Of a stretch of 64,000 nt of DNA, positions 52,500 to 59,752 are shown piece by piece. The DNA comes from a virus, in IMG/VR virus record IMGVR_UViG_3300027710_000017, positions 29,085 to 93,084 of that record; one strand, written 5' to 3'. How positions within the stretch are numbered: position 1 is the stretch's first letter; each line of letters starts with the position of its first letter. The position numbers and the translations under genes were made by a program. The notes under the pieces are model-generated. The model saw nothing but the letters and a program-made list of their open reading frames with translations. It did no database searches and had not been told where the DNA came from.

Positions 52500-52528
52500 C
52501 CAGAAATGTCAGTGGTTTATGCTAAGAT
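52500..52528 (+). promoter_or_regulatory. Early-type promoter with ATGTCAGTGG, leaderless
   Basis: ATGTCAGTGG in a 17-base spacer, then TGC-TAAGAT; ATG begins 6 bases after the -10. Confidence 0.6.
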
Positions 52529-52534
52529 TATTTT

Positions 52535-52687
52535 ATGTTGAACAGAACTAATGAGGCAAGACGCAAGGCAGAGAGCCAGGCGTTGTTTCAGTCTATGCTA
52601 AAAGCTCCTCACTTGGTTCAGACCCCAAAGAAATACAAAGGTAGCCGTCAGTCTAACAAGACTAAGGCAATAAAGGAGAGCGAATGA
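52535..52687 (+). CDS. 50-residue basic protein
   Basis: Basic and Ser/Gln/Lys-rich (NEARRKAESQALFQ, KKYKGSRQSNKTKA); may bind nucleic acid. Its ATG is 6 bases after -10 TAAGAT of the promoter at 52,500-52,528, so it is both early-type and leaderless. Unknown. Confidence 0.52.
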   Translation: MLNRTNEARRKAESQALFQSMLKAPHLVQTPKKYKGSRQSNKTKAIKESE

Positions 52688-52836
52688 TTCTACAAGGCTT
52701 GATTCACTATGTATGTGAAGACTGTAATAGGTTTGTTCACTCTAACACAGTCTATTCCTATGACCTCAAAAATGTCTGTGGCAGATGTTATGCTGTTCAG
52801 GCAGGCCATCCATCAACAAGAAAGGTAAGTAAATGA
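52684..52836 (+). CDS. 50-residue zinc-ribbon protein
   Basis: CEDCNRF and CGRCYAVQAGHPSTRK make two CxxC knuckles in a 50-residue chain. Overlaps both neighbours (ATGA-type). Small zinc-ribbon proteins often act in transcription or replication, but no role can be assigned here. Confidence 0.52.
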   Translation: MILQGLIHYVCEDCNRFVHSNTVYSYDLKNVCGRCYAVQAGHPSTRKVSK

Positions 52837-52934
52837 TAGATTGGGAGCCAACAATAAATGAAGAAGCTATCCTAGCCCTAACTGGCGAAGAGGTAGTAGC
52901 AATTATGGAACTACTAGAGAAAGCAGGATACTAA
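52833..52934 (+). CDS. 33-residue protein
   Basis: IDWEPTINEEAILALTGEEVVAIM, acidic helix; coupled to both neighbours by ATGA/TAATG. Unknown. Confidence 0.45.
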   Translation: MIDWEPTINEEAILALTGEEVVAIMELLEKAGY

Positions 52935-53200
52935 TGGGATTCGCAACTGCAGTTGGACTTACAGATACAGACCTAACCCTATCAGACCAAATTAGCATTC
53001 ACTTTAGTAGCAACTGTTATCCACCTATCCCCAAGGTAATGATTCCAGTTGCAGTTGCAGCTATTGACGCTTATTGGGAAGAAGACTATGACAGACTAAT
53101 TACCCTGCCAGAAGGCGTAGAGTTTAGGACAGGTGCAACAAGCGTGTCTGCCTCACAAGCTATTGAGTCTCTTAGGCTTGACGCTTGGTGTATGGAATAG
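52934..53200 (+). CDS. Hypothetical 88-residue protein
   Basis: Reads ATAVGLTDTDLTLSDQISIHFSSNCYPPIPK and ends helical (AIESLRLDAWCME). Alternating helices, not recognised. Last gene of its operon; a hairpin with GGCGCACCA follows 10 bases after the stop. Confidence 0.55.
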   Translation: MGFATAVGLTDTDLTLSDQISIHFSSNCYPPIPKVMIPVAVAAIDAYWEEDYDRLITLPEGVEFRTGATSVSASQAIESLRLDAWCME

Positions 53201-53211
53201 ACTTGACAAGT

Positions 53212-53233
53212 CCACCGAAAGGTGGGCGCACCA
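53212..53233 (+). repeat. Hairpin + GGYGCRCCA element, copy 3
   Basis: CCACC-GAAA-GGTGG, a GNRA tetraloop stem, then GGCGCACCA; 51 bases before ATGTC. Confidence 0.65.
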
Positions 53234-53277
53234 GATCTTGATCCATAAGTCAAATTAAGAAACGTTTAAGAATGCCC

Positions 53278-53306
53278 TTGAAAATGTCCTAGGGTAATGG
53301 TATAGT
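53278..53306 (+). promoter_or_regulatory. Early-type promoter of GP88 gene
   Basis: TTGAAA, 17-base spacer with ATGTCCTAGG, then TGG-TATAGT. Confidence 0.65.
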
Positions 53307-53333
53307 TTTACCATACAAAGAAAGCAGGCCCCT

Positions 53334-54050
53334 ATGCTAATTCGTTCCAAAGACCGAAAGGTTACTAATGCAGTATCTCCAAATGGTAAAACGCCAACTA
53401 TTGCGAATACTTTTGGCCTTCCTTCTGGGAAAAGTTATTCCTGTCCTGGAGCAACAAGTGTATGCGAGAAAATCTGTTATGCAGGCAAGCTCGAAAAAGT
53501 ATTCAAGGGAGTAAAAGCTGTACTGTTGACAAACTGGGAGCAACTAAAAGACGCCAATCAACAACAAATGGAAGCGCTTATCTACCAAATGATAGATGAG
53601 TTTGAAAAGGACTGTGATAAAAAGAATGCTAAAAAACTATTTCGTATCCATTGGGACGGTGACTTTTTTAGTGATACTTACACAATGGCTTGGAAGAATG
53701 TAATCCTTGCATTCCCTCAAATTCAGTTCTGGGTATACACGAGGTCAGACTTTGCAGTTCCAATTCTTACTGGTATTGATAACTTAGCGCTTTACTTCTC
53801 TACCGATGACGACAACTGGCAACTGGCCAGTGAATTAAAAAAGACTAACGGTGTGAAGCTTGCTTATCTTGCTAACAACTTTGCAATGGGTAAAGAGCGC
53901 ATGTTGTCTATCACTGTCAAGTCCGCCATCCCATGTCCTGAAAATAATAAAAAGATTCCGCTCATTAGCGAAAAGGGTTCCGCTTGTGTTACCTGTTCGC
54001 AATGTGTCTTTGCTCGTAATGACATCCTGTTCAGTGCAAGTAAAACATAA
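53334..54050 (+). CDS. Gene product 88 family protein (GP88)
   Basis: 238 residues. SCPGATSVCEKICYAGKLEKVFKG near residues 37-60 and CVTCSQCVFARND near 215-228 are the Cys-rich hallmarks of the mycobacteriophage gp88 family (Cys/His motif and a C-terminal CxxCxxC). Middle blocks KLFRIHWDGDFFSDTYTMAWKNVILAFPQIQFWVYTRS and LALYFSTDDDN are conserved-looking. The biochemical role is unknown; a metal centre is likely from the Cys pattern. First gene of its operon after promoter 53,278-53,306. Confidence 0.8.
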   Translation: MLIRSKDRKVTNAVSPNGKTPTIANTFGLPSGKSYSCPGATSVCEKICYAGKLEKVFKGVKAVLLTNWEQLKDANQQQMEALIYQMIDEFEKDCDKKNAKKLFRIHWDGDFFSDTYTMAWKNVILAFPQIQFWVYTRSDFAVPILTGIDNLALYFSTDDDNWQLASELKKTNGVKLAYLANNFAMGKERMLSITVKSAIPCPENNKKIPLISEKGSACVTCSQCVFARNDILFSASKT

Positions 54051-54076
54051 TCTCATGCTATAGGGGCATGTAAACT

Positions 54077-54112
54077 GTAGGTCCCTTGTTATATCCTTTC
54101 TTAGGGATCTAC
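54077..54112 (+). terminator. Hairpin after GP88 gene
   Basis: GTAGGTCCCT/AGGGATCTAC arms with one G-U pair and a 16-base loop; no T-tract, so weak. Confidence 0.4.
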
Positions 54113-54118
54113 ACGTCC

Positions 54119-54157
54119 TGGCCACGACGTCAAACTGGCCACAAAAGCGGCGCACCA
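54119..54157 (+). repeat. Hairpin + GGYGCRCCA element, copy 4
   Basis: Two TGGCCA sites can pair; then GGCGCACCA, 75 bases before ATGTC. Confidence 0.6.
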
Positions 54158-54189
54158 GATTTGCCAGGGAAAGTAAAGCTTATGAAGAT

Positions 54190-54213
54190 AACGATTTCCC
54201 CCCCCGAATCGTT
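54190..54213. repeat. Inverted repeat around a C-run
   Basis: AACGATT ... AATCGTT flank a run of eight C. Adjacent to the 54.2 kb promoter; possible operator. Confidence 0.5.
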
Positions 54214-54225
54214 ATAAAAAGATGG

Positions 54226-54254
54226 TTGATAATGTCGGTGGTATAGGCTACAAT
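54226..54254 (+). promoter_or_regulatory. Early-type promoter at 54.2 kb
   Basis: TTGATA, 17-base spacer starting ATGTCGGTGG, TACAAT. An AACGATT/AATCGTT inverted repeat lies just upstream. Confidence 0.68.
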
Positions 54255-54320
54255 GGTGGTATCAACAAAAGTTGGTAATCAAATAGACAAATCCTAGCTC
54301 TGCTAGGTGATAGGAAGCAA

Positions 54321-54473
54321 ATGTCAAACGCAACCCTAACTGTTGGCTCACAGTTCACTACTCTAAAGAGTGGTGTATCAGGCACAATTCAGGAAGTAGT
54401 AGAAAACAAGAACGGCTCTTTCCGAGTCCGTCTTGATGTAAACGGACAGCCACGCTGGACTACTGTAAAGTAA
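54321..54473 (+). CDS. 50-residue small beta-barrel-like protein
   Basis: Contains SQFTTLKSGVSGTIQEVVENKNGSFRVRLDVNGQPRWTTVK, which looks like a small SH3/KOW-type barrel. The leader carries a perfect CCTAGC-GCTAGG hairpin just upstream of a GATAGGAAG ribosome site, so access to the ribosome site could be modulated. Function unknown. Confidence 0.55.
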   Translation: MSNATLTVGSQFTTLKSGVSGTIQEVVENKNGSFRVRLDVNGQPRWTTVK

Positions 54474-54545
54474 TCTAGTTAGTGTTAGTGGCGTTAGACT
54501 ACATAAAAGGGTGAATCAGAGTCTATTAGAAATACCCTGCCACTT

Positions 54546-54574
54546 TCACAAATGTCATACCCCACCCCTATAAT
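54546..54574 (+). promoter_or_regulatory. Promoter at 54.55 kb, weak spacer match
   Basis: TCACAA, 17 bases beginning ATGTCATACC, then TATAAT. Only the ATGTC part of the element is kept. Confidence 0.5.
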
Positions 54575-54607
54575 AGTAATACCCTAACAAGAAAAGGAAA
54601 ACAAACT

Positions 54608-55051
54608 ATGGCAAGAAGCCTGTCAGTAAAAATCCCAACCGCAAAACTAATCGCAGATGTAGAGCAGTCTATCGCTAAGATAGATACCGCTATTGCTGAG
54701 TATGCTGATAAGCGTAAGCAGTATGAAACAGAAATCAAGCAGTATGACCTAGACATTGTTGCTCACGCTATCAAGGCTATGTCAGACCCAAGTAATGTTG
54801 GAACAGAACACGGCTCTCTAGTTCGTGTATCAAGAGGATACAACGGAAACATTTCTGTTGATTTTGATGTTGAGGCACTTGGACTACCAGCAAAGCCAGT
54901 AGAGCCAGCAAGACCAAATGAGAAAAGTTATTTTGGTCGTGAGTATGCTACACGCAAAGAAATCCTAGAGCGTAATCTTCGTATCCTAAAGATGACAACT
55001 CAAGAGGAGATTTCAGCAAGTTCTTACTCTGCTGTTATTGACCTTATCTAA
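54608..55051 (+). CDS. Hypothetical 147-residue coiled-coil protein
   Basis: N-terminal ~70 residues form a coiled coil (LIADVEQSIAKIDTAIAEYADKRKQYETEIKQYD), then a Pro-rich linker (LPAKPVEPARPNEKS) and a basic C-terminal helix. Unknown family. Preceded by AAAAGGAAA. Single-gene operon with its own promoter. Confidence 0.6.
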   Translation: MARSLSVKIPTAKLIADVEQSIAKIDTAIAEYADKRKQYETEIKQYDLDIVAHAIKAMSDPSNVGTEHGSLVRVSRGYNGNISVDFDVEALGLPAKPVEPARPNEKSYFGREYATRKEILERNLRILKMTTQEEISASSYSAVIDLI

Positions 55052-55119
55052 CTTAGGGAAAGACCCCTGCCTAGCAGGTATAACGCCCGAAGCAACCTAA
55101 GCAAGTTGTAAAACTGCTT

Positions 55120-55188
55120 CCACTCCCCTCCAAAAGCTGAAGGATCTTTGATCCACAAATACTGTGAGGGGAAAAAGTGGGCGCACCG
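55120..55188 (+). repeat. Hairpin + GGYGCRCCA element, copy 5
   Basis: CCACT-CCCCTC pairs with GAGGGG-AGTGG over a long loop, then GGCGCACCG; 61 bases before ATGTC. Confidence 0.58.
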
Positions 55189-55242
55189 CATTTTCGTTAC
55201 CAAACTGTTATTTATGATGACTAATTATTTTGCCCCGAATCG

Positions 55243-55271
55243 TTGACAATGTCGGAGGGTAGCCCTATAAT
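55243..55271 (+). promoter_or_regulatory. Early-type promoter of the DUF932 gene
   Basis: Perfect -35 TTGACA, 17-base spacer with ATGTCGGAGG, perfect -10 TATAAT. Confidence 0.75.
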
Positions 55272-55310
55272 TAGACTATTAGTAATCCAACCCTAAAGAA
55301 AGTAGATAAC

Positions 55311-56321
55311 ATGGCACATTTGCTAGAATCCGTAAACGGAGAAACCGCATTTGCTTCACTCAGAGAGCCAGCTTGGCATGGTCTAGGAACTGTATTCACT
55401 GAGGAAGTTTCAACAGCCGAGATGTTGAAGAAAGCTAAACTAAATAACTGGAATGTTCGCTTGGAAGATGTAGAGATTCCTACTGGCATGGATTCAGACA
55501 AGGGCTACTCTTTCGTAGTTCGTGATAACCCATTCACTAAGGGCAACAAGGACATTCTTGGTGTTGTTGGTGAGCGTTATGTTCCGCTTCAGAATGAGGA
55601 CTTGTTTGATTTTGCTGATAACATTCTAGACGCTGGTGGACGCTGGGAAACCGCTGGTTCCATCAAGGGTGGTCGAGTTGTATTCGGTTCTCTAGCTCTT
55701 GAGCGTGAAACAGTTCTTGACCCTAACGGCGTATCAGATAAGGTAAACAGTTATCTTCTAGTAAACACTAGCCATGACGGCTCTATCGCAATTCAGGCAA
55801 GCATTACACCTGTCCGAGTTGTATGTGCCAACACTCTAAACTTGGCACTTGGTAATCGTGGTCGTGGTGGTTCGGTAAAGCAGTCGTTCAAGATTCGCCA
55901 CACCCAAACTGCTAACGGCAAAGTTCAAGCAGCTCGTGAGGCTCTTGGCTTGGCTAATGCTTACTTAGATGAGTTCGACAAGATGGCAAACGAGATGATT
56001 CAGAATGAAGTTAGCAAGGCTAAGTTTGATGAAATTGTTTTGGCATTGTATCCAAAGCCTGAGAAAGATTCTAAGGGTGCTGTCAAGAAGTGGGAAACTA
56101 AACTAGACATCATCAACGGCATTTATGTTGGACAGTATAACGACACTATTGCTGGAACAGCTTGGGGTGTTGCTAACGCTCTAACTGAAAGACTAGACTG
56201 GTATCGTTCGGCAAGGGGTGGCAACAACGAATCCATTCTTGCTTCCGCTTCTGGGTTTGACCCAATGATAAACGCTGAGAAGAATAGAATCTTCAAGGCA
56301 GTTCAACTGGCAACAGCATAA
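55311..56321 (+). CDS. TIGR03299/DUF932 phage-plasmid protein
   Basis: 336 residues. The opening AHLLESVNGETAFASLREPAWHGLGT is the hallmark of the TIGR03299 (LGT) branch of DUF932 proteins. Further family pieces are LGVVGERYVPLQNEDLFDFAD, VFGSLALERE, YLLVNTSHDGS and TPVRVVCANTLN. Members occur on phages, plasmids and integrative elements. The molecular role is not known, though they are often expressed early. Alone in its operon after promoter 55,243-55,271, followed by a hairpin + GGCGCACC cassette. Confidence 0.82.
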   Translation: MAHLLESVNGETAFASLREPAWHGLGTVFTEEVSTAEMLKKAKLNNWNVRLEDVEIPTGMDSDKGYSFVVRDNPFTKGNKDILGVVGERYVPLQNEDLFDFADNILDAGGRWETAGSIKGGRVVFGSLALERETVLDPNGVSDKVNSYLLVNTSHDGSIAIQASITPVRVVCANTLNLALGNRGRGGSVKQSFKIRHTQTANGKVQAAREALGLANAYLDEFDKMANEMIQNEVSKAKFDEIVLALYPKPEKDSKGAVKKWETKLDIINGIYVGQYNDTIAGTAWGVANALTERLDWYRSARGGNNESILASASGFDPMINAEKNRIFKAVQLATA

Positions 56322-56331
56322 GCAAAAGTCC

Positions 56332-56394
56332 TGGGCATGACTAAAAACTGCCCATCACCTATACTTGACACAGGATCAAAAACGTGGCGCACCT
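56332..56394 (+). repeat. Hairpin + GGYGCRCCA element, copy 6
   Basis: TGGGCA/TGCCCA stem, then GGCGCACCT further on; 52 bases before ATGTC. Confidence 0.58.
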
Positions 56395-56439
56395 GGATAA
56401 CGAAACTATAACAAGTTTACGATACAGTTTAAGAATCCC

Positions 56440-56468
56440 TTGAAAATGTCGGTGGCTACTGGTAAAAT
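56440..56468 (+). promoter_or_regulatory. Early-type promoter at 56.45 kb
   Basis: TTGAAA, 17-base spacer with ATGTCGGTGG, TGG-TAAAAT. Confidence 0.7.
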
Positions 56469-56492
56469 CTAGGTATAAAGAAAGGAATTCAA

Positions 56493-56615
56493 ATGGACGA
56501 GCAAGCAGAAGAAATTCGTGAGGCATTAGCTGAGTACTATGCCAACCCAGAAGACTACACCCTAGAAGACTTCGAAGAAATCTTTCAGGATAGGGACCCA
56601 TTCGAATTTCTATAA
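56493..56615 (+). CDS. 40-residue acidic protein
   Basis: DEQAEEIREALAEYYANPEDY: highly acidic helical protein, perhaps a nucleic-acid mimic, though only charge supports this. AAAGGAA lies upstream of ATG and its stop abuts the -35 of the next promoter. Confidence 0.5.
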   Translation: MDEQAEEIREALAEYYANPEDYTLEDFEEIFQDRDPFEFL

Positions 56616-56637
56616 TGTCGGTGGTTCATGGTAAAAT
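56609..56637 (+). promoter_or_regulatory. Early-type promoter at 56.6 kb
   Basis: TCTATA, 17-base spacer with ATGTCGGTGG, TGG-TAAAAT. The element overlaps the previous stop codon. Confidence 0.62.
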
Positions 56638-56661
56638 CCAAATAGACAACGAAAGGAAAAC

Positions 56662-56859
56662 ATGTCGCATTTACTAAATAACATTGGATACGTTTCTTAT
56701 GATGGAAACTATGGAGCAGAAGCGGACGTACTTGTGTTCGATACTGATTCACTTACCCTGCAGCAATGGGAAACCCTAGGTGAGCTAGATGACAACTCTA
56801 GGTATGACTATGTCGAAGCTATTTTTGCAGGTAAAGACCTATCTGAATGGGAGGGCTAA
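56662..56859 (+). CDS. Hypothetical 65-residue protein
   Basis: SHLLNNIGYVSYDGNYGAEADVLVFDTDSL, then an acidic helix; not recognised. Own promoter at 56,609-56,637, AAAGGAAAA site, TAATG coupling to the next gene. Confidence 0.58.
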   Translation: MSHLLNNIGYVSYDGNYGAEADVLVFDTDSLTLQQWETLGELDDNSRYDYVEAIFAGKDLSEWEG

Positions 56860-57212
56860 TGTTAGACGTATTGGAAATGGATTACAGGATTGATGAGTAT
56901 ACCAATGAGGCAAAGGGCATTGCTTGGGATACATGTCATAAAATCTATGTACTCATGGACGAGGAGCAAGTAGCGCTTCAAAGAAGTTATGGCTATGGTG
57001 ATGAGAATGACCCAGATAGCCTAATCACAAGTGAGCAGATGACTGGTGATGAAATGAGAAAGCAAGTCATGGACTGGTATCAGAAGTCTTGTGGCCTAAG
57101 ATTTATTTCAGCTGTTTCAACCGACACCAGGTTTGGTGATGACGGCTGGGTTCACATCATTAGTCAGTTTGAAGATACTGATGAAGATGAAGATGAGGAT
57201 GAAGACCTGTAG
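56859..57212 (+). CDS. Hypothetical 117-residue protein with Asp/Glu tail
   Basis: ATG at 56859 chosen because GGAGG precedes it and it overlaps the upstream stop. Globular part (DYRIDEYTNEAKGIAWDTCHKIYVLMDEEQV), then an acidic run of Asp/Glu at the C-terminus. Unknown. Confidence 0.6.
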   Translation: MLDVLEMDYRIDEYTNEAKGIAWDTCHKIYVLMDEEQVALQRSYGYGDENDPDSLITSEQMTGDEMRKQVMDWYQKSCGLRFISAVSTDTRFGDDGWVHIISQFEDTDEDEDEDEDL

Positions 57213-57267
57213 CGCATTCCCTTACTTCCTTTCTGGAATGTGCTACCGTCCTAGCTATGACGTAAAA

Positions 57268-57290
57268 CTGGCTTTCCAGCAGGCGCACCA
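57268..57290 (+). repeat. Hairpin + GGYGCRCCA element, copy 7
   Basis: CTGG-CTTT-CCAG then GGCGCACCA; 64 bases before ATGTC. Confidence 0.6.
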
Positions 57291-57347
57291 CAATAATGGA
57301 TCAGTGTCAACAGTTTAAGAAGAATTAAGATTACTCCCCGAAACCCC

Positions 57348-57376
57348 TTGATAATGTCAGTGGGTAGTAGTAAAAT
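57348..57376 (+). promoter_or_regulatory. Early-type promoter at 57.35 kb
   Basis: TTGATA, 17-base spacer with ATGTCAGTGG, TAAAAT. Drives the GTRNLT operon. Confidence 0.7.
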
Positions 57377-57404
57377 GATACTACCCGAAAGAAAGGAACC
57401 CCCA

Positions 57405-57905
57405 ATGGGAACCAGAAACCTAACAGTAGTAAAGAACAAAGCAGGACAAACCAAGATTGCTCAATACGGACAATGGGACGGATACCCAAGCTATTCAGGT
57501 ATTCAAGCTCTAGAGTTTCTAAGAGATGAAGGCAACCAAGCCTTACTACAAGCTAAGCTAGACCTTGTCCAGTTTGTTGGTGATGAGGAAGTAGATACGC
57601 TGTATAAGCAGTATGAGTCTACTGATTGGGAGAATAAGGAATTCCTAAACGCATACCCTGGCCTACACAGAGATACTGGTATTGACATCCTAAAGGTAGT
57701 TGCCAATGCTACTGCCACTATCAAGAGTGTAGATAATACAGAGTTTGCTAAGGATGAACTATTTTGTGAGGGTGTCTATGAGGTAGACTTCTCTACTAAT
57801 AAGTTTATTACTGTCTATGACAACAAGGTTGTTGAGTATGACTTGGATTCCTTGCCTAGTGATTCGGATTACCTAGCAGCGTTTGAGGTGGAACAGCTTG
57901 TTTGA
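57405..57905 (+). CDS. GTRNLT-type conserved phage protein, 166 residues
   Basis: Opens GTRNLTVVKNKAGQTKIAQYGQWDGYPS, a widely conserved phage and plasmid N-terminus (GTRxLTxV...AQYGQWDGYP). Function unknown. ATG at 57405 chosen: AAAGGAA is upstream and the leader begins after -10 TAAAAT at 57,371-57,376. First of about eight overlapping genes in the operon. Confidence 0.72.
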   Translation: MGTRNLTVVKNKAGQTKIAQYGQWDGYPSYSGIQALEFLRDEGNQALLQAKLDLVQFVGDEEVDTLYKQYESTDWENKEFLNAYPGLHRDTGIDILKVVANATATIKSVDNTEFAKDELFCEGVYEVDFSTNKFITVYDNKVVEYDLDSLPSDSDYLAAFEVEQLV

Positions 57906-58077
57906 TAATCTAGATACCAAGTATGCCACAGGAAACATCGCAAAGGATGTTGAGTTTATCAAAGATAACCTTAGTATTGATGACAAAGAGTTCTTTAGAA
58001 GGGCTATGGCTAACATAATGTCTGAGGGTAATGCTAGAATTGACCTACTTACTGGAGAGGAACTGGAACAGCTATGA
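57898..58077 (+). CDS. 59-residue helical protein, TTG start
   Basis: From TTG at 57898, preceded by GAGGTGG. The product FDNLDTKYATGNIAKDVEFIKDNLS is helical. Overlaps the previous stop by 8 bases. The start is uncertain (an upstream TTG at 57883 also fits). Function unknown. Confidence 0.48.
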   Translation: MFDNLDTKYATGNIAKDVEFIKDNLSIDDKEFFRRAMANIMSEGNARIDLLTGEELEQL

Positions 58078-58268
58078 TGAAACTAACAAGCACAGACCTA
58101 AAGACTTGGCAGGTAGAGTATTCTGCAGCCTACTGGGTAGAAGCTACAAGTGAAGATGAAGCTATTGAAAAGGCTATGGAACAACACGCTGATTTGCCTG
58201 ACGGTAGCTGGGAAGCAATGATTGACCCCTATGATAGCAACAACTTCAATACCCTAGGAGAAAAGTAA
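58074..58268 (+). CDS. Hypothetical 64-residue protein
   Basis: KLTSTDLKTWQVEYSAAYWVEATSEDEAIEKAMEQH resembles short phage proteins with a Tyr/Trp-rich beta core and an acidic helix. It shares the beta-then-SEDEAIEKA layout with the 58.7 kb protein. Unknown role. Two ATGs are possible (58074, 58077). Confidence 0.55.
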   Translation: MMKLTSTDLKTWQVEYSAAYWVEATSEDEAIEKAMEQHADLPDGSWEAMIDPYDSNNFNTLGEK

Positions 58269-58462
58269 TGGCAATGGCAAAGATAAGTATTGTCCTAGAG
58301 TATGACCTAGAAAACCATTTTCAAGAATTAGCGTATAAGCACCTAAAGACCGATACTATTATTGACGAACTAGAAGATAATGTGTATGAGGATTTACTAG
58401 ACCTAATGCGTGGAGATAGATTGCGTTCTTGGTCTTACTATGAGATAGTAGATGGGAAATAA
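58268..58462 (+). CDS. Hypothetical 64-residue protein
   Basis: AKISIVLEYDLENHFQELAYKHLKTD with an Arg/Trp-rich end (RGDRLRSWSYYEI). Helical; unknown. Coupled by overlap to both neighbours. Confidence 0.55.
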   Translation: MAMAKISIVLEYDLENHFQELAYKHLKTDTIIDELEDNVYEDLLDLMRGDRLRSWSYYEIVDGK

Positions 58463-58533
58463 TGGAACACGAATGCGTCCCACTTCTTGAAGGAGATGCC
58501 TGGTGTCTATGTGGAAAGGACCTGGACACCTAA
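58462..58533 (+). CDS. 23-residue Cys peptide gene
   Basis: Contains HECVPLLEGDAWCLCGKD, a small Cys-rich piece like fragments found at ends of early operons. TAATG coupling to the previous gene. It ends just before the hairpin cassette copy 8. Possibly real, low confidence. Confidence 0.35.
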   Translation: MEHECVPLLEGDAWCLCGKDLDT

Positions 58534-58540
58534 CCAGATC

Positions 58541-58559
58541 CCCCGAAAGGGGTGCGCCG
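58541..58559 (+). repeat. Hairpin + GGYGCRCCA element, copy 8
   Basis: CCCC-GAAA-GGGG, then GGTGCGCCG; the promoter at 58,610 follows without an ATGTC element. Confidence 0.6.
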
Positions 58560-58609
58560 ATTCTTTTATAGATAATCTTATTAAACATAAAAATGTAATT
58601 AAGAAGCTC

Positions 58610-58638
58610 TTGACTTTTTCCCCAGATTGTGGGACAAT
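58610..58638 (+). promoter_or_regulatory. Promoter without spacer element
   Basis: TTGACT, 17 bases, GACAAT; no ATGTC element. Precedes the TTG-start gene at 58,673. Confidence 0.5.
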
Positions 58639-58672
58639 TGAGTATCAAAGCCCCAACCCCATAGGAGATAAA

Positions 58673-58849
58673 TTGCCTTTATACAAAGTTCAAAGAGAAT
58701 ACACCAACTGGGAAGAGATTACAGTTGAAGCAGAATCAGAAGCGGAAGCCCTAGACCTCATGGAAGATGAAAGTATGTGGGAATACGCAACTGATGCCAG
58801 TACGTACAACTACACTGGTGAGACTTGGATTGGAGACTACGATGAGTAA
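58673..58849 (+). CDS. 58-residue protein, TTG start
   Basis: PLYKVQREYTNWEEITVEAESEAEALDLMEDE, acidic. TTG at 58673 lies 5 bases after GGAG and shortly after the promoter at 58,610-58,638, which excludes longer readings. Unknown. Confidence 0.52.
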   Translation: MPLYKVQREYTNWEEITVEAESEAEALDLMEDESMWEYATDASTYNYTGETWIGDYDE

Positions 58850-58946
58850 ACACATGCACTACTTTAGTTATGGAGCCTGCATTCATTGTGGCAAGGTAGT
58901 CAATAAAGGATTGGGCGTAGACCTATTAAGAGGGAAGAGAGTATGA
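58842..58946 (+). CDS. 34-residue zinc-knuckle-like protein
   Basis: SKHMHYFSYGACIHCGKVVNKG: His and CxxC could bind metal. Overlaps the previous gene by 8 bases and the next by 4. Unknown. Confidence 0.48.
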   Translation: MSKHMHYFSYGACIHCGKVVNKGLGVDLLRGKRV

Positions 58947-59176
58947 GCCAGATTTATGTAGACAAGAAGCCTAGTGTAAAGGATACTACTTGGACCAGGA
59001 TCTTTCATTACAATACCGCCCAGGTTATGGAATCGGATCGCTACTATGACTTCTATAAGGCTGTAGTTGAAGGAGAGCGACCAAAGTATTTCTTTGGAGA
59101 ATCTGCATGGATGAATTGCCAACGATATGTAGTTGACAAAATTGGCATGCAGGGCTATAATGTATTTAGAAGATAA
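58943..59176 (+). CDS. Hypothetical 77-residue protein
   Basis: SQIYVDKKPSVKDTTWTRIFHYNTAQVMES, basic and aromatic, with FGESAWMNCQRYVVDKIG at the end. ATGA overlap with the previous gene, GGGAAGAG upstream. Not recognised. Confidence 0.56.
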   Translation: MSQIYVDKKPSVKDTTWTRIFHYNTAQVMESDRYYDFYKAVVEGERPKYFFGESAWMNCQRYVVDKIGMQGYNVFRR

Positions 59177-59197
59177 CCCCGATAGAAAGCAGACCCC

Positions 59198-59740
59198 ATG
59201 CATGTATTACAATGGATAGCTACAGAAGCTGATAATAAAGATGAGGCCTATCGTAGAGTAGAAGATACTCTGCAGGAAATGCTAGGCGACTTTGAATTAC
59301 CAACCCTTACTTGGTATGACTGGTTTGTCGTAGGTGGCGGACGTTGGAATACTAAGGATGATGAAAGCGCTACTGCTGCCTACACTGAAGGTAAAACTAA
59401 TCTAATTATCTCCTATGATGAAAGTCCAGAACCTTTTCTAACTGGTATCCTAAGAGCATTGGAAGACCGTAAAGCTGAGTTTGATAACTATGCCAAAGAC
59501 GTAGACAGCAGTGTAATAGATAAGATAATCAAAGACTATAACCCTAAAGAGTTTGACTTCCCTGCATTTCAGTCTCTTTATGTTATCAAGAAGGTTATTG
59601 ACATGGCCTATGGCACATGGGATTTCAATGCATACTTTTATGACATGGTCAATGATACAACTACCCCAAAGTATTTGTATGAATCTATTGACAAAGGCAA
59701 CAAAAACTGGTATCTTGTACCTGTAGACTTTCATTTCTAA
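59198..59740 (+). CDS. Hypothetical 180-residue protein with WYDWFVVGGGRW motif
   Basis: TLTWYDWFVVGGGRWNTKDD near residues 43-62 is a conserved phage motif of unknown function, and the C-terminus reads YLVPVDFHF. Mixed alpha/beta; no known enzyme signature. Part of the 58.7-60.5 kb operon. Confidence 0.62.
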   Translation: MHVLQWIATEADNKDEAYRRVEDTLQEMLGDFELPTLTWYDWFVVGGGRWNTKDDESATAAYTEGKTNLIISYDESPEPFLTGILRALEDRKAEFDNYAKDVDSSVIDKIIKDYNPKEFDFPAFQSLYVIKKVIDMAYGTWDFNAYFYDMVNDTTTPKYLYESIDKGNKNWYLVPVDFHF

Positions 59741-59752
59741 GAGAGGACCCCA

